Positions 23,076 to 34,877 of a stretch of 64,000 nucleotides of DNA are shown here, one piece after another. The stretch is from Coptis chinensis. Its lineage: Eukaryota; Streptophyta; Magnoliopsida; Ranunculales; Ranunculaceae. The position numbers and the translations under genes were made by a program. The notes under the pieces were generated by a model. The model ran no database searches, had not been told where the DNA came from, and saw only the letters and a program-made list of their open reading frames with translations. The first letter of the stretch is position 1; each line of letters opens with the position of its first letter. Location: contig CM027377.1 in the NCBI GenBank assembly GCA_015680905.1, positions 18,376,501-18,440,500 on the forward strand, written 5' to 3'.

Positions 23076-23411
23076 TGATATAGAACATAGAGCCTATGGT
23101 TATTGTCTAATTGTTTTTAGTAAATTCAAGTTTAATAAAAACAAATAATTTTCGTTTTTATTAGCCTAATTTAAAAGTGTCTAGAAGTCTAGTTTGTAAG
23201 TTATAGTAATCTTAGAAAGTTACTATTATAATATATATATATATTAGGAAAGTGTTTTTTAGTGTTTTAGTAGGTTTCTAAGATGATTTGATGAAGTTCT
23301 CTTTGTAAAAAACTTCATAAATGAAAATTGTAATCAACTATCAATAAACTTATGTTTCAATTTATTTCTTTAATGTTCTAATGAACTTTTAATATCGTTT
23401 CCGCTACCTCA
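23076..23411 (+). repeat. 3' LTR of the non-autonomous element
   Basis: 336 bp, the fuller of the two LTRs. It begins just after AAAGAAGAGGAGAA, ends GCTACCTCA and abuts TSD GAAAC. Confidence 0.85.
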
Positions 23412-23416
23412 GAAAC

Positions 23417-25774
23417 CCTTCCTCGGTGTGTCAATTAACTTGTGTTTGTATGTGAAGTCAGCCTAAAAACACTGGCGTGCCTTGAGTCCTTGAGAGACAT
23501 GCTGATGTTATGTGTCGGGCTAATGCGGCATACATAGCTAATGCGGCGCAGAACCATTTAAATTGGATTGTTTCTTTGAAATATTTTCTGACAGAATCCC
23601 CTGGATTTGATCATTTTACGTGATGGTTTGGTGTTCAATTAGTTTGTTAGAAACTTTTAGGAACATGAACATCTAACCTAGTAGAGAAATGAATGGGTAG
23701 GGCATAAGCAGCATGATAGACTGATAGTGGGCTCAAAGAATCTCAGAGTTAGCACTTCAGGTATTGGAGTCATTGAACACTCAGTGACATTATATCATCA
23801 TTACCATGAGCCATGGCAGCTTTGTTGATCTATGATTACATCCAACACATCGCTATGTAATGCTTGAAGAGAATATTATGTGGAAGTGAACAGTGATTCA
23901 TTTGAAGCTCAACCATCAAAAAAACGTTTACTCAATCACTATGCTGATTCACTCATAAGATACAAGGGAACCTTGGAACTAGACTGAAAATAGAAAGCCT
24001 TGAAGTACCAACATTATCATTAGCATATCTCAGATGCACAGAAACAATCTGATTCCTCATCAGTTAAGCGTGCCTGAAATATTCTTAATCTCTATGGTCT
24101 ATACCCCTTAGTTACCACTCCTAATCATACCAATCTGAAATCTGAAATGCATGTGTATGGAATCAGAGACCCATTACGCATTGGGCCATTGCTTAATATT
24201 CTTTGTTGTGTAAGCTTATCTCAGCCATCAGACACTGGCTTTTGGGTCCATTACTGCAGACTGCTCAAATTGTAGATATATATATGATATAAAGAACCTG
24301 GTTTCTGACTCCCTTGGGGACTAATGAACCTTGTGGTGACTGGTGAGGGACCTGAAATGGTGTTGTGTATTTCTAAATTCACTATCTTTATTGAAAGTTA
24401 TTAAAGAAGATAGAGATGGACGTAGCAGTTCTTTGAAGGTTTTCTAATCGCAGGCCCCCACCCTTTACTTCTTAAACCCTTGATAGTTATTGATCTGAAA
24501 ATCAAGTTTTGAATGTGACACTATTTTCATTTTATACTTTCCACTGGAGAATGGACCGAGGGAGCGTTAACAACAATCATATAAAGATGAAATGAACCAT
24601 TAAAAACTGAATTACTCACTAATCATACAAATATGGTTAACAATTTTTTGTTCTAGAATAAAATTGACAGGATTCACATTACATGAGTGTGTATCCATTA
24701 TCACATCCAGGAGATGAATATGAACTTCAGGAACAAGTTCAATGCGCCCGGTAACACGCCCCTACCAATGTACGGTAGGGATATATATTATCAAATCATG
24801 CCCCACTAGGGTCATCTCTTTAGCTGCTAATATTGTTTAGAACATAGAGCTCCAATATTTCAACATTATCTGCTAACACTTTCATTGTCACTAGTGCACA
24901 CATTTTGGCGGGACTAACATATTCAAAAGCATTTATTTAATTAACAATCCACTATTTTACTTAATCTTCCATTGAGCACAGCAAGAAGTTTCCACAAACC
25001 TAAATTTGACTGAACACATAAAGAGTATGTTAGCTTAATTATAAGATGTGCATTGGAGAGAATGTTATTGCATAGGATTCCTGCTATCTTTCTCTTTTAC
25101 AAGAGCGTGTCACCAGTCGTGTATGAAAAAGAAAGGAGTGTTGTTGAACTGAAAAAAATCACCCATGTAAAGTTAGCTCAAATATCAAAAAATGTACCCA
25201 CATGAATGTAGGAATCCCAAGTAAGAAGGAAGCCTAACACCTACATAAAGTTAAAAATCAGACAAAATTAAAATAGGGCGACCCCCCCTCATTTTCTCAC
25301 ACGTGGGGCCTTTAGTCATTGTCTTTTTATATGGAATCAAAGAATATTTCCGCACATAAAAATACCCATTAAAAACAAGCTTTTCATTTCAAAAGAGAAA
25401 AAGAAAGTAATAAAAGAAAAATGTAGGGCTACCTTTTAATTGGCTTTGTTTTACGTCAAGTTTTACCAAGCAAAAAAAAAAAAAAAAAAAAAGGACAAAG
25501 TTGTGTAACACACTTATACACTTGAGCTTTTAACAGTTCTTTCTCTAGCACGTCTTTCTTTTCAACATCCATATTAATTAAAACAAATCGAGTACCAAAT
25601 TGCTAATCGAAACACGGATTGGAGCTTTTCAGAAAAGAAAAGTAAGGATTATTGTAGTGCCCAAACAACAAAACATGAACGAAAAATTATAATGTACTTA
25701 CCAGGACAATTTTAAGTTGTATTCTCTCTCAGCTCGTAAAGTTGAACTTGTCCCAGACATTAATTTTCTTTTGA
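23417..25774. other. intergenic, no gene seen
   Basis: Low-complexity and AT-rich DNA, with a poly(A) run of about 20 near 25471-25492. At 24078-24111 lies the inverted partner of 19159-19192. No coding frame is credible. Confidence 0.45.
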
Positions 25775-25956
25775 GATGATGTATATAATTGCATATATGA
25801 TCCCTTTATTACTACATAACTTAAGGAAAAGTGATTGAAATTTATCCTATTCATGCATATTTTCAGATGATGTATATAATTGCATATATGATCCCTTTAT
25901 TACTACATAACTTAAGGAAAAGTGATTGAAATTTATCTTATTCATGCATATTTTCA
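25775..25956. repeat. 91-bp perfect-period tandem duplication (two copies)
   Basis: 25775-25865 and 25866-25956 are direct copies with a single C/T difference (TTTATCCTATT against TTTATCTTATT). Both begin GATGATGTATATAATTGC and end GCATATTTTCA. The near identity implies a recent event or an assembly duplication. Confidence 0.95.
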
Positions 25957-26256
25957 AATGTAACTATGTACGAACTTTTCTCTGATATGATCTATTCATA
26001 TATTGAATTGAATGTCATTCTTTTTTCTTGTTCCGGCATCAAAATTTCACATCAACTATATATTCCAAATGGGACTGAAAATTGTCATGCTAGCTTGAAC
26101 AAAGAAAATGTTTGCAAGAAGAATCTCGTTAGTGTTGTTTCATGTAACATTGCATACTACCTAGTCTATTATAACTTGAATTGCTTTCTTTAAATAAACG
26201 AGACTAGCTTATGGTGCTTCAAAACTCAAATATAGCTTGTCCATAATTACATAATT

Positions 26257-26713
26257 AGGGATGTAAAAAATACCCATGGGGACGGGCTTTATGGAGACCT
26301 GATTCTAATGGGGCGGGTATGTAGGGTGCTAAATGGGGATGGGAGCGGGTATAGGGAATCTCCGATTCTTTACAAGTGGGGATGGGGCGGGCTGGCCAAC
26401 TGACTACTCGCATGTATGCATGGAAAACGATCTCTACCTGACCTGTCCCAATTAAGTTTGTTAAAATATTGTAAGAGTAAAAATCAAACAGAAGGCTTCA
26501 TTTTTGAAACTATTATCATTTTTCCATTAAACTAATGCCAAATTCATAAAATGTCGTTAATATATAAATGAAAAATAGTTTAATTAGGTGATTATAAATA
26601 ATAATTATTTTATAAAAAAATTGCTAATGAGGAGTGGGACGGGTCTGGGGAATAAATCGGGGATGAGGATGGCAAACCCGCCCCCGACCCCGACCCGCCC
26701 TATTTACATCTCT
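26257..26713. mobile_element. possible hAT-like element with G-rich subterminal repeats
   Basis: The ends form an inverted pair, AGGGATGTAAA on the left and TTTACATCTCT on the right. Inside lie repeated GGGGATGGG and GGGGCGGG words, with CCCGACCCCGACCCGCCC near the right end. This resembles hAT MITEs such as the one at 47749. A clean 8-bp TSD is not visible, so the boundaries or the class may be wrong. Confidence 0.45.
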
Positions 26714-29700
26714 ATCGACGATAATGAATGTGGACAATTTCAATGGTGCTCACATAAACTAACTTTTAGAATGGTGCCAAAAAGGTCAGTATGCAACTTA
26801 CGTATTCCATAAAAATAGCCTATCCAAATTTGAGAGGCTTTCATATATATTTGTGCAAATGTGGTTCCTTCTGCTTTGTGGAGTCAGTAAGACAGTAACA
26901 AGCTATTAGAATACGCGACAATCTAGGTCGACATTTTGATTGGTTTTGGCCCATGATGCGTTGTAGGTGCAATATATATTATCGTAAACAAAGTATACGA
27001 AGTTTTTCTTAATTAAATCGTAACATCTACTTTGAGATCATGGTTTTTTAGTTTGAGTCTTTGAGACCACGAGAGTGTCAAGTTAAAGAAAAAAGGATTA
27101 TTTGCTCATGAGAAACACCTTCAGAAAGCTCAGATACTAGTGCTTATTGGTGCTTATGTTCAAGGTATAGTAAAAAAAATTTAGTGGCTGCTGCTTATAT
27201 GGTTTGATGGTTTCTTCTTACGTACTGTTCTCTTATTTTTGCTATTACCATAGGATCAGTTCACCGTTAAAATAAGCCTTTCTAGCAAGGTTGTTCGATT
27301 CAAAGAAGTTTTGCATTGGAGCTCATACCTGGAAAACGGAAAAATAACACGCACATTTCCACTTCTAGCTATACTTTCATTAATTGTATGAAAAAAGTTG
27401 ATCTTAATCAGAATTTTTTTAACTTACAAAAATGTTCTAGAGCCCAACGAAACTTAGTCAAGGCCGGTATGAATCAAACTAGTGTAATATTTTCCTTCAA
27501 CATATTTAATCACTTAATCATCACATTAAGCTTTTTGTTAAATTAAATTGTAGAAGGCCCATGTGTTGTTTTATAAGCACTAGTAGGAGCGTACACACTT
27601 GGCACTTGCCCATTTGTCTGGGGGTGGCTCGGCTGCAATTATGAGATTGAAGAAAAGAAGTGGCGTCAGCCCCACCACCCTGTGAATCTCTTTTGGAACT
27701 TGGGCCTCTCGAACTCCAACTTTGTTCTCCACTTGAGTGGTGGCTTAACAACTCAGTTCCGGCTTGATCTGAATTAATTAGCTATGCTGCCATCAAGTAA
27801 TTGAATTTTCATTTCTTTGTAATGCATATGAAATCAAGGGATCGAGAGCATCCCAATAGAATACTAGATATGAGTACGTCAGAATTGCAGATATGCCATA
27901 TTGCCATGTACATTATCAAGAGTGACACATTGCAATTTATAATAAATATGAAAGGAAGCATAATTGAGCCAAGCGAAGCCAAAGAAGAAGAGATGATTGT
28001 AAAGATGATTAGATCGACTTAATCAAAAGAGACAAGAAAATGACAAAATTAAGGCATAATGTGAGGGGGTAATTTTTCTTTGTTACGTTTTTTTAGACGA
28101 AATAATTTTCAAAAGGATACGTCTTTTACCTTGGGTTCCATCCGGGTCGGCCCTTTTAGAGGTTGCATTGCTGTTTGATGGCTGCTTGTGGGACAACAAT
28201 ATCACCGACCCCTTCCTTCCAACCAACCCTCTCTCTTTGTAACTTTTTAAGTAAGATTCTCTACACTTTTTCTCATCTATGTTCATTCGCCTCATTGTTT
28301 ACTGATATGCTTCTTTCATAGTTTCATTCAAATTCTTTACAGTTCAGTGATCGATCAAAATATCCTCACTTATAAGGACAATTTTTTGGGCGGGAATTTG
28401 CTAACTGTACAAAAGTTGATAATGGAACAGTTGCCAATATTCCAATGGATCCCAAGTTGATTGCTACAGTTTTGATAAGATGTTTCGAGGGATTCTTGAT
28501 GCCACTTGGGAGTAATTTACTTGTCCAAAGACTAGTGAACACTAGGTGATAGAGTTGATGATTGGTATAGGAGGATCTAGGTTTGGTAGGTACACTATTT
28601 CTCCATTCCTAGTTGTAGTAGTGAATTCAACCAGTCCATAGGAAGTATGAAAATGACATGTTCCTCATTCAAATGAACAATTTGAAAAGTAGATGGATAG
28701 ACATTAATCTGAAGAAACGAAAATTTCGCTGGATCCAGGTATTTTTACACATCTCATCATGGTATACCGTATACCTAATTAAACCAATCAACGAAATTGG
28801 AATATTATGGCATGATTTACTTTGTGTGTGCTCGATTTCAAGTAAAACTTTATTTTGGTTTTAGGCGGTGACTCTTTCTAGCCAATTGCATTTTAGATGG
28901 ATGCTCCAAAATATTAATGGTATCAAATCACCCTGATTAGATGTTGTATTGCCCAACCACTTTCGCTACATCTGGGCTGGTAACATAATCGAGCTACTCA
29001 GGCATGGCTTTGGAGTCTGATTAATTTTTGGTTTGCTCAAGTTCGCTAGCTAGTTTTATAAATTTACAGATATATGAGCTAAAGTATCTTTTGATTAATG
29101 AAAATGTCATTTATAATTAGGCGATTTAAGCGGAAATATAACATCCTACCTATAGTTTGATTGGCGGTACAACATTATACTAAAATTATAGAATTGCCAA
29201 TGGAGTAGCTACTAAAATTAACTCCAGTTTTTCTGGAAAAATATACTAAAGGAGAAGGACATCTAACCAGATTACTACTGAGTGACGAATGACGATACCA
29301 GTAGTTTAATTTTCTTCAGTCCACTCGAAAGAAAACGCGTTGGGCACTGTATAGGTGCTCAAACAATTTTATACTGAAGTTCAATATGGCCATCATCTTG
29401 AATCTTGACCAAGAAAACATCTTCCCAAGAAATTAAAAATTCCAATAATTGGTCCTCCATACTATTTCTTTGATGCGATATTGCCATCACAAACATAACG
29501 GTCTACATATAGTATACTAGTAGTATCCACATTGCATCACCGCATTTCGAAAAGATACAATGGTAAACAAATGGAAAAACTGTTAAATTAGTACAGTTAG
29601 CTTTACATCACCTCGTGACTTCACTCATTCATCTAGAAATCCCAATTGACCGTTAATTATGTACTTTCAAAATCTGTGGTATCAACTGTAAATAAGCTTC

Positions 29701-30419
29701 CTCAACTGGTCTCATTTTCTGACAATTCTCTCCACAAACTCCACTTGTAATTTCGAATGGTTCTAGTGTTGATACACATGTCTATCCCTGGCTTATATAG
29801 TAGCATTCAGCATGGGTTCACAAAAAAATAATAGTGTATATATTTGGAATTAATTGACACCGGGTTAAACGTCCTACCGATCTTACATTTTTTGATGCAA
29901 GGATTTAAATATGTGTAATTAACTAAAATCCCCATTGGTGTCAAACCATGTTGAATGGACACGGTAACATTTCTGATCCAAATAATCCAAAACAGAATTC
30001 AAACTACACTGGAGTTTACCACACGTCCACACATATACACCAATATCAGAGAAATGGACAAGAGCGTGTATAAAATCAATGGGACCTCAGCAAAAGAATT
30101 TGCATAAACTGCTACGCTCCCAGTCTCCCACCAACATTAAATTTAGCAAAAAAAAATGCAGTAAAAGTTTTCACGAACAATGTCATCTCACGTTAAAAAA
30201 TACAAACAAGATGATAATAAATCCTTCATTATTTCAAATATAGCTAGCTAGTGACAGAGAAACAAAGATAGTGACATTATTATCATCACTACTGCACTTA
30301 GTCTTCACTACTACTAATAACTTCTCTCGTGGATTTCAGTGTTTTCAAACTCACCATTCCCTTTAAACACGCGCTAAAACCAACCAACCTTCTCAAATCT
30401 CTCAAACTCTCTGTATTAC
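26714..30419. other. intergenic, no gene seen
   Basis: 3.7 kb of AT-rich DNA. Scattered 60-75-codon frames on both strands lack conserved motifs or splice structure. Nothing is annotated. Confidence 0.45.
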
Positions 30420-30639
30420 TTTATATATATAGTGTTTCTAGTGTCTTCATGTATGTACAAAGCGTATATACAGATCTGTGAACAGTGAACTGTTCTGTTG
30501 TGGGTTGGTTTCGCCATAGAAAGTGAGTATCCAAGGTCATTGAGAGCAGTGGAGCTGATGTCGAGTTTCTGTAAAGATATAAAGATGTAGACCAGTTACC
30601 TTTTCTTTATAACCCTGAAAAGGAAGAGTTTACTTTAAC
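30420..30639 (+). promoter_or_regulatory. presumed core promoter and 5' leader of the FLP-type gene
   Basis: A TATA-like 'ttatatatatag' lies at 30421-30432, about 210 bp before the first upstream ATG (30640). The region between is free of strong coding signal. The transcription start is inferred, not seen. Confidence 0.35.
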
Positions 30640-30723
30640 ATGCCGGTTAATGTTGATCATAAAGGAGTGAGGGTTGTTAAGAGAAGTAGTAGTAGTATAG
30701 AGAAAAAACATTATCAGATATGA
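30640..30723 (+). other. upstream ORF of 27 codons overlapping the main start
   Basis: ATG at 30640 opens a frame encoding MPVNVDHKGVRVVKR and onward. It closes with TGA at 30721-30723, sharing ATGA with the main ATG at 30720. An in-frame stop at 30693 excludes an N-terminal extension of the main frame through this exon. It may damp or re-initiate translation. Alternatively, a one-base sequence error could make the uORF the true N-terminus. Confidence 0.5.
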
Positions 30724-33700
30724 AGTTTCATGATACTTCTAAGTCTATAGCTTTGAAGCAGAAAGAAAGACACATTGTTACTTGGACTCAACAGGTTTAT
30801 TTTCTTCTTCCTATTTTTTTTTTTTTAAACTGTTTCATTTGGAATATTTTATTAATACATATGTGAGTGATTGTCTTTGGATTGATTACAGGAAGACGAT
30901 ATTCTTCGGGAGCAAATAGGCATCCATGGAACAGAAAAGTAAGAAGATTTGTTTATCTTTGTATGCTTAAATTGATTAAAAGAAACACCTTCCTTCAGAG
31001 ATTAATTTTTGTTGTTTTTTTGGGCAGCTGGGCGATTATTGCGGCTCAATTCAAGGATAAAACAACCAGACAGTGCAGAAGAAGGTAGCTAGACAAATCC
31101 ATTTTTTCTTGCATTGATTGAGAAGTTGTAGCCTACTTTTTGTAGTTTGGGTATAAGCTGATTATGATAATATTGCAGGTGGTATACATACTTGAATTCA
31201 GATTTCAAGAAAGGAGGTTGGTCACACGAAGAAGACATGATTTTGTGTGAGGTAATTTAGTGCTGAAACTGTATCAATATGAGAAGTCACTCTGCATTCA
31301 ATCCATCATTAGAAACCTCAGCAAATGGGGATTTGTGCAGTGAATACTAATTGGTTTTCAATTCTCTTTTTCCCCTCTTTTGTGTTCTTCATTATGCATA
31401 AAGAATCCTGCCTTGTATTGCCATTCTTTGATAGATTATGTTCAAATGGAGATATCATCAGTTGTGTTTCTGTTTCCCAGAAGCAGAACATGTTTATTTT
31501 TCTTGGAACCCCTCTTTTGTAGCTTGATCATTCGATAAAGGATCATTTCGAACCTACTTTTGTTGATGAGAAATATTAGACATCCAGCAGTCTAATCACT
31601 TATAGGTAATATGCAGGCTCAGAAGATGTATGGTAACAGGTGGACTGAAATTGCAAAGGTGGTATCAGGCAGGTATAAAAGCATTTTCATTTTGTGGTTT
31701 ATGAGATCTTATTTCTCTGATGAGTCTCAGTTCACAGCTTTACTTTCATGATTATTTTTGGAGTTTAATTGTTTAAATTGTATATAACATGTAATACAGA
31801 ACGGACAATGCTGTAAAGAATAGATTTTCCACTCTGTGCAAGAAGCGAGCAAAGAATGAAGCTTTATCGAAGGAGAACAGCAAATTGTCATATATAAACC
31901 AAAACAGTAAGAGGACTATAATTGAAAATGCGTTTGTTACAAATGGAACATCTGATGCAGCTCCACCTCTCAAGAAGATGAGGTACAGTACATATCAATA
32001 GTTTGCATAGTTAAGAGAATCAAATATAACGTTTACATATTAACGCTCACTGTTGCATTTAGGACCCACATATTGGAAATGACAGAGAATTGCGACCTCA
32101 AAGGAAGATTACATATAAAGAGTGGAACTGTTGAAAATCACTCACTAAGACCTCCTTTCACTGTGTTGGTTGAAAACTCCCCCAATCTGAATGACTTGCC
32201 AGCTCAACTGAACTGCCAAAGCACCAGCATGATTTCAACTTCTGACAATGGTAATGCACATATCAGTAACTTGGTTTGAGATGTAACACCAACTAAACAC
32301 TTCTATGCACCGAGGATGATAGAGACATAAGAAACATAGGTTGTCAGAGGAGAAAAATACTTCTTTCATTATTTTCTGTTACTAACATCATGTTGTTAAG
32401 TGCTCTGCTTGTGAAATGTCTAGGATTTTGATTCTTACATCTTCTCTACAACATACTCCAAAAGAAAGACTAACACTACTAATCCATTTAAACTTCAAGG
32501 AAATAACAAGACTCAAGGAACATTTATTAGAAGGGATGATCCGAGGATCACTTCTTTGATGCAACAAGCAGACCTACTCAGCTCACTTGCAATAAAAGTA
32601 AATACAGAGAAGAACAATCAGAGCCTTGAAAATGCATGGAAGGTGAGCCAATCTATCTTATATCTTCAACAAAAATACTTGTTAGCTAGTTTTCTATTGC
32701 TGAACATCTACCAAAACTAATCCAATGTGTGACATTGCGCAAGCATGGTACATGTCCCTTTTATTAATAACCTGTCTCCTTTGCCAAAAATCAATATATT
32801 TGCATTGATTTGGGCATGAGATGTACAGAGGGTGCCAATGTACATCAAATGAGGATTTTACCAATATATACTGCTGACACCTCACTTTTGACAAAAAACA
32901 ACAACAACACTGAAAGAAATACAAGTGATATTCAAGTATGTTATTATCTAATTGCATCTTGTACTCAGGAACTCCAAAATTTCCTAAAGAGAAACAGTGA
33001 GAACGAACTTCTCACATCAGAGTCAGATTTTCCATTGGAAGATTTGTTGAACTACATAGAGGAGAGTAGTCACATGGAAAGTCTTCCATGTTGGAGGTAT
33101 GGAGATTCCACCGACTACTAGTTGGACTTCTAACAGCTTTTATTCCTTTAACTGTACCTATAGGTGATGGCTTGTTTACCATATATATATAGGCAACCAA
33201 ATCCATATGAATCTCCGGGAAGCTCTGGATGTAGTACAGGATCAAATCTCCAATCCCACACGGCAAATGATACAATAGAGAAGCCTCATGCAGAGAACTG
33301 TGCCCTAGAACAGGATGCCAGTGTTGCCCATCAGTCGGTACTATTTGAAGAGAATGGTGGCGGTGGTTGTGAAGCTGCATATGTTGGCTCAAGTGTTTCC
33401 TGTGTTGGGCCACAATCATTTCATACGGTAGAAAATGGCGGTGGCTGGTTAGATGGTTTTCACACTGGTGAGAGTGTTGCTCAAGGTGATCTAGACAATC
33501 TAGTATACTTGATATTCTTATGTATCTACTTGGACCTATTCTGATTGGATTTTCTACTAATTCTTATGGCAACCGGAATGGTTTTGTGGTTCCAGTGGAA
33601 GATATGCCGTTCTGTGAAGAATATAAGGAAAATGACATCATCTCTGCCTTGTCAAATACAGAGTTCCCATCTCCTGTTCAAGTAACTCCACTTTTCAAAA

Positions 33701-34877
33701 CATTTGCAGCAGCCATTCCAAGCCCACAATTTTCAGAAAGCGTAAGTCATTTAATTTATCTAAACTTGAAATTCTTATATTCCTATGTTACATGGACACG
33801 CCATATTTTAGAAATAATCCGTGTCAGATATGTATCCATGTGTCATGGCTCTAAGTGTCAGAGACAAATCGGACACATATTGTATGTGATATGCCTCAAC
33901 TTTTTATATTTCGCCGTGTCAAACACTTCGTATCCGTGTCAGATATGGACACACGTATCCGTGTCAATGTAACTTAATATTCTCATTTGTCAATTGCAAA
34001 AGGTCATGGCTCTAAGTGTTTGATAGAGTTCTATAGGGCACTTCCTCACGTTGCTTGCTGACAGTCCACACGTCACCCTCGATCCTTTTTTTTTTTGAAT
34101 ATTTAATTGTGTAAAACCATATTATTTTCTTATATGCAGGTGCATGAGAGAAGGCCGAAAATGATTTTGGCCGCATAGTCTTTTCTCTCTTCTTCTCCAG
34201 ATTTTTGTCGAAAAAACAGAAAACGAAAAAGAAAATGTAGTGCTTTCCAAATGATTAAACCACTCTGAGATTGAGAAACATACACATAACAACACTACAT
34301 GTGAATGCATACTGTAAACATGAACACCAGACTTTGGTCCATCCATATGGAAGTTGGGAAGGATAATTAGCAGTTCTATGATACAATGGTCAGCTGAAAG
34401 TAATTTAATCCAGTAGCTCACATCCTTACATATTAATGTATTCACTTAGTATTGTGCAAAGATCAAATATGCATTGTACCCAGAAAGTAATCCTGTCGGT
34501 CTTCCCGCCTCTGAGGTTAAGACTGCAGTATCTCAAGTTCTCAACTGATGCTCAAGAGCACAGAGTACGCCTAAAGGCCTAAGTAATCGTTCTCAAACAT
34601 GGATGTCTGGTGCAAGTAATCATAATTTGTGGTTCATAATGTTCAGTAACCTTAAACCTTGGGATCTAATTATTTCACTTGTTTCTTTCCATCTTCCCTA
34701 TTTGTCGACTTTACTTTACCCTCTGTTGCCAAAGTGAGACTAATTACTGTTTTGCAATTTGTTTTGCAGGAAAGAAACTTCTTGGTGAAAACACTTCTGG
34801 GATCCCCAATCCCGAACCCAAGCCACAACCCTTCCCAACCACCTCCCTGCAGAAGGGCCCTGCTGCACAGCCTCTAA
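30720..34877 (+). CDS. FLP: atypical R2R3-MYB transcription factor, FOUR LIPS/MYB88 type
   Basis: Twelve exons: 30720-30794, 30892-30938, 31028-31084, 31179-31251, 31617-31672, 31800-31982, 32063-32250, 32500-32642, 32969-33096, 33193-33485, 33596-33741 and 34770-34877. All introns are GT-AG, phases agree, and they join to 498 codons plus stop. R2 spans about residues 18-66 with Trp 22, 42 and 61; R3 about 70-118 with Trp 74 and 93 and Phe 112 in place of the third Trp. Key words are HIVTWTQQEDDILREQ, RQCRRRWYTYLNSDFKKGGW and TDNAVKNRF. The C-terminus ends in the family signature FPSPVQVTPLFK, IPSPQFSE and PPPCRRALLHSL. In Arabidopsis, FLP and MYB88 limit the last division of stomatal guard mother cells by repressing cell-cycle genes, and also act in root gravitropism. 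A nuclear role here is inferred. The protein is longer than Arabidopsis FLP (about 436 residues), mainly in exons 7-10. Confidence 0.93.
33790..33972. repeat. GTGTC-rich dispersed repeat inside FLP intron 11
   Basis: The last intron (33742-34769, about 1 kb) holds repeated 'cgtgtcagatat' and 'tatccgtgtca' words plus the inverted form 'ggacacacg'. This resembles GTGTCCGTGTC-type repeats common in plant genomes. The 16-bp direct repeat TCATGGCTCTAAGTGT lies at about 33844 and 34005. Termini are not clear. Confidence 0.4.

Larger units (their letters stand above)
20449..23411 (+). mobile_element. small non-autonomous LTR retrotransposon carrying two nested insertions
   Basis: The LTRs start TGATGTAGAACACAGAGCC and TGATATAGAACATAGAGCC and end GCTACGTCA and GCTACCTCA. 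The TSD is GAAAC (20444-20448 and 23412-23416). A primer-binding site TGGTATCAGA begins at 21194, two bases after the 5' LTR, and a purine tract AAAGAAGAGGAGAA precedes the 3' LTR. Removing the two nested insertions leaves an element of about 2 kb. The interior has short frames, Lys/Gln/Glu-rich stretches and poly(A) runs, but no protease, reverse transcriptase or integrase motif, so it must have depended on another element. Confidence 0.88.
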
